DNA of 59,760 bases from Shewanella sp. SG41-4. Its GTDB lineage: Bacteria; Pseudomonadota; Gammaproteobacteria; Enterobacterales; Shewanellaceae. The stretch covers positions 1 through 59,760 of the forward strand of contig NZ_JACJFI010000004.1 in NCBI RefSeq assembly GCF_014164505.1. The letters are read 5' to 3'. The position numbers were made by a program, and so were the translations under genes. The notes beneath the pieces are model-generated. The model was given only the letters and a program-made list of their open reading frames with translations. It was not told the origin of the DNA and ran no database searches. Positions 57,583 to 59,760 of the stretch are shown here, piece by piece (position 1 is the first letter of the stretch; each line of letters starts with the position of its first letter).

Positions 57583-57804
57583 TTGCTTACTATCACTTAT
57601 ATTCACCCTTGCTAACAATGCTCAAATAGATGATTTAAACGATGCAAACACCTGTTTGTAAAATTGTTTTTACATCACACTCATTGGTTATTTTTTAGCA
57701 ATCATTTGGTTATATCTTATTCCGCTGTATCTTAAATTCCGACCACCATAACAATAACCCCAAAGAGGGTAACAACTCATAACAAGGTGGCGCAGGGAGA
57801 CGCA

Positions 57805-58989
57805 ATGCAAGATAACAAGCACAGCACATGGAATTTAGCCACATTAGCCATTCATGGCGGCCATCAGCGCGAAGCCTTTGGCTCACTCACTACACCACTT
57901 TACCAAACAGCCACATTTGTGTTTGATACCGCAGAGCAGGGCGGTGCACGTTTTGCTGGTGAAGAGCCTGGCTATATTTATACTCGTTTGGGTAACCCAA
58001 CCACCGCAGAACTTGAGCGTAAAATGGCGCTACTAGAAGGCGCTGAAGATGCCGCAGCAACAGCATCTGGCATGGCAGCTGTGTCCAGTGCATTATTAAC
58101 GCACCTGCATGCAGGCGATCACTTAGTCGCATCTAAAGCTGTTTATGGTTGTACTTTTGCACTAATGACGACTCAGCTAACGCGTTTAGGCATTACATCA
58201 ACCCTGGTCGACTTTACCGATATCGCTGCAATTGAAGCTGCCATCAAGCCAAATACCAAAGTGTTGTTTTGTGAAACACCGGTAAACCCGCATTTACAAG
58301 TATTCGATCTTGCCGCCATGGCCAAAGTTGCCAAAGCACATAACTTAGTGTCAATCGTCGACAACACCTTTATGACACCACTATTGCAGCAGCCGCTAGC
58401 GATGGGCATCGACATGGTGATCCATAGTGCCACTAAGTACTTAAACGGTCACGGTGATGTAATTGCGGGTATTGTGTGTGGCAACGCCGAGCACATGCAC
58501 AGATTAAAATATGAAATCTTAAAAGACTTTGGTGGCGTGATTTCACCGCACGATGCATGGTTAATTTTACGCGGTTTAAAAACCCTAGACGTACGGTTAG
58601 CTCGTCACTGTGACAACGCCGAAGTGTTAGCTACATATTTAGATAAACACCCTAAATTTAGCCAAGTGTTTTACCCTGGTTTAGAACACCACCAAGGCCA
58701 TCGTTTCATCGGCAATCAAATGAAACGGGCAGGCGGTGTTATTGCTTTTGAACTAAAAGGCGATAAGCAAGACGCAATCAACTTTGTAAATCGTCTTAAG
58801 CTATTTACCATTGCAGTAAGCCTAGGTGACGCAGAATCATTGATCCAACACCCTGCATCAATGACCCATTCTCCTTACACACCAGAAGCGCGACTAGCCG
58901 CAGGCATTACCGACAACTTACTGCGTATCTCAGTAGGATTAGAGAATGTAGAAGATCTTATCGCAGATATAGAACAAGCGTTAAAATAG
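57805..58989 (+). CDS. mdeA: Methionine gamma-lyase (Cys/Met metabolism PLP enzyme)
   Basis: 394 residues. The PLP lysine is Lys211 in SATKYLNGHGD; Tyr114 and Cys116 in VYGCTFALM match the active-site Tyr and the diagnostic Cys116 of Pseudomonas methionine gamma-lyase, which favours that over cystathionine enzymes. It splits methionine to methanethiol, 2-oxobutyrate and ammonia; 2-oxobutyrate leads to propionyl-CoA. A GTG at 57787 is in frame, but ATG 57805 has AGGGAG upstream. No regulator gene is adjacent. Confidence 0.9.
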   Translation: MQDNKHSTWNLATLAIHGGHQREAFGSLTTPLYQTATFVFDTAEQGGARFAGEEPGYIYTRLGNPTTAELERKMALLEGAEDAAATASGMAAVSSALLTHLHAGDHLVASKAVYGCTFALMTTQLTRLGITSTLVDFTDIAAIEAAIKPNTKVLFCETPVNPHLQVFDLAAMAKVAKAHNLVSIVDNTFMTPLLQQPLAMGIDMVIHSATKYLNGHGDVIAGIVCGNAEHMHRLKYEILKDFGGVISPHDAWLILRGLKTLDVRLARHCDNAEVLATYLDKHPKFSQVFYPGLEHHQGHRFIGNQMKRAGGVIAFELKGDKQDAINFVNRLKLFTIAVSLGDAESLIQHPASMTHSPYTPEARLAAGITDNLLRISVGLENVEDLIADIEQALK

Positions 58990-59040
58990 ATGAAAAGCGT
59001 TGAGCTAAAGGTTAAAAACTTAATCAACGCTGTCAGCTCT

Positions 59041-59196
59041 AAATCGTTATTCCGGTAATGCGCGCTATTTCGCCATAACGGCAATCCACCCACTCGTCAT
59101 ATATGGACCCACCCTCTAGTCATATAAGTAATGCACACCCAAATTACGTCATTCCGGTAATGCGCGCTATTTCGCCATAATGGCAATCCACCCTTT
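59041..59196. repeat. Short-module repeats of the AB type after mdeA
   Basis: Modules with TTCCGGTAATGCGCGCTATT, then a GCCATAACGGCAATCCACCC-type part, occur at about 59049 and 59150; a CATATATGGACCCACCC segment lies between. They are variants of the 26- and 24-bp modules at 50.4 kb. Confidence 0.75.
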
Positions 59197-59340
59197 CGTC
59201 ATTCCGGTAACGCTTTTGAGCCGGAATCCAGGTGTTAATGTTTAAAGCCACAACAATCCAAGACAACACCTGGATCCGTCCCGGTAGTGTTTCTGAGCCG
59301 GGATTAAAGCATTCGAGGATGACGTGCGGGGGGAAGTAAT
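59197..59340. repeat. Cloverleaf-type palindromic repeat, copy 1
   Basis: 144 bp. Outer pair CGTCAT (59197) / ATGACG (59319-59324); left arm ATTCCGG (59201-59207) / CCGGAAT (59221-59227); central arm CCAGGTGTT (59228-59236) / AACACCTGG (59265-59273); right arm TCCCGG (59279-59284) / CCGGGA (59298-59303). The tail GTGCGGGGGGAAGTAAT is shared with copy 2. Confidence 0.88.
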
Positions 59341-59404
59341 ACTCGCTATTTCGCCACACCGGCAATCCACCCTCTCGTCATATAAGTAATGCACACCCAA
59401 ACTA

Positions 59405-59549
59405 CGTCATTCCGGTAACGCTTTTGAGCCGGAATCCAGGTGTTAATGCTTTAAAGTCACAGCAATCCAAGGCAACACCTGGATCCGTCCCGGTAGTGTT
59501 TCTGAGCCGGGATTAAAGCATTCGAGGATGACGTGCGGGGGGAAGTAAT
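59405..59549. repeat. Cloverleaf-type palindromic repeat, copy 2
   Basis: 145 bp, nearly identical to copy 1 (one extra base and a few changes). All four paired segments are kept. AB-type modules lie between the copies (59341-59404) and after this one (59550-59636). Confidence 0.88.
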
Positions 59550-59636
59550 GCGCACTCACACTTCATTCCGGTAATGCGCGCTATTTCGCCATAACGGCAA
59601 TCCACCCTCTCGTCATATAAGTAATGCACACCCAAA

Positions 59637-59760
59637 TTACGTCATATATGGACCCACCCGTTTTGCAAGTGATTTCGAAGCGTTGATAAACAAATTCATT
59701 GCCTTCATATATCCGGCTTGTGAACCGGGTGTTTTATATACCCGCAGCCCTAATGCAATT
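59637..59760 (-). CDS. Unidentified ORF, C-terminal 40 residues (cut by window edge)
   Basis: On the minus strand the frame from the window end to TAA at 59637-59639 is open and reads like protein: GLRVYKTPGSQAGYMKAMN then LFINASKSLAKRVGPYMT. I do not recognise a family. The last few codons (GPYMT) lie in a CATATATGGACCCACCC segment that also occurs at about 59099 in the repeat array, so the ORF's end is built from repeat sequence. It could be a gene whose tail was replaced, or part of a repeat-borne element. Confidence 0.35.
   Translation of the reverse strand, partial: IALGLRVYKTPGSQAGYMKAMNLFINASKSLAKRVGPYMT

Noticed and set aside
51037-58989. oleABCD with the methyltransferase and mdeA as a new biosynthetic system
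   Set aside because: oleABCD is an established pathway and the flanking genes have their own spacing and no sequence link to it.
59144-59365. Minus-strand 73-aa ORF in the repeat array
   Set aside because: It is made entirely of palindromic repeat sequence and reads like no protein.
50580-59549. Integron attC sites as an explanation of the palindromic units
   Set aside because: No integrase and no cassette genes lie between tightly spaced units, and the core GTT/AAC sites of attC are not in the expected places.

Overview
The window reads as chromosome of a low-GC marine gammaproteobacterium, almost certainly a Shewanella. The grounds are recognition of protein families and gene order, not a database search: the ole long-chain olefin cluster, the seven-gene branched-chain acid (ivd) operon, phhAB/tyrR/fahA/maiA, an ompW with FNR-type sites, a pst operon with oversized permeases, and DUF families typical of Alteromonadales. 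No prophage, plasmid, rRNA, tRNA or CRISPR array was seen.

Layout. 0-8 kb is a beta-glucan locus: the 5' end of a GH1 beta-glucosidase (minus strand) diverges, across a LacI-type operator, from a sugar/H+ symporter, a GH3 lipoprotein glucosidase and a GH16 laminarinase; a cysQ-like phosphatase and a Mak-type ROK sugar kinase follow. Together they would cut laminarin outside or in the periplasm, import glucose and phosphorylate it. 8-12.4 kb holds small housekeeping genes (ElyC-like, DUF2982-like, GFA-like, bactofilin, orphan napF) and galE, whose 3' end is formed by a MITE-like element. 12.7-18.3 kb is aromatic amino acid catabolism (phhA, phhB, tyrR, fahA, maiA) with TyrR boxes. 18.5-23.4 kb carries ompW, an SDR, metA with MetJ boxes, and a TPR-GGDEF protein. 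23.7-31.6 kb is the ivdABCDEFG operon for valine/isoleucine breakdown, closed by a strong terminator.

31.7-42.8 kb is mixed: an EamA transporter, an M14 peptidase gene broken by two in-frame stops, the ABC-F factor ybiT, an alpha/beta hydrolase, a NIT-domain chemoreceptor, a 108-bp tandem repeat, DUF1415, a LysE exporter, DUF2797 and gcvR. 43.0-48.6 kb is pstC-pstA-pstB-phoU behind a Pho box; there is no pstS, and a 19-codon ORF overlaps the pstA start. 48.7-51 kb holds DUF502, yajD and DUF1289 genes with repeat-rich gaps. 51-59 kb has a methyltransferase, oleABCD (head-to-head fatty acyl condensation to very long olefins) and a methionine gamma-lyase. This block lies between two arrays of one repeat family, whose long unit can be drawn as a cloverleaf.

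The most unusual material is the repeats (cloverleaf palindromes, a modular 24/26-bp array, 108-bp and 29-bp tandem repeats, two coding 15-bp minisatellites, the MITE at galE), the double-nonsense peptidase and the small ORF ahead of pstA. I found no convincing new multi-gene system; the gene clusters belong to known pathways.
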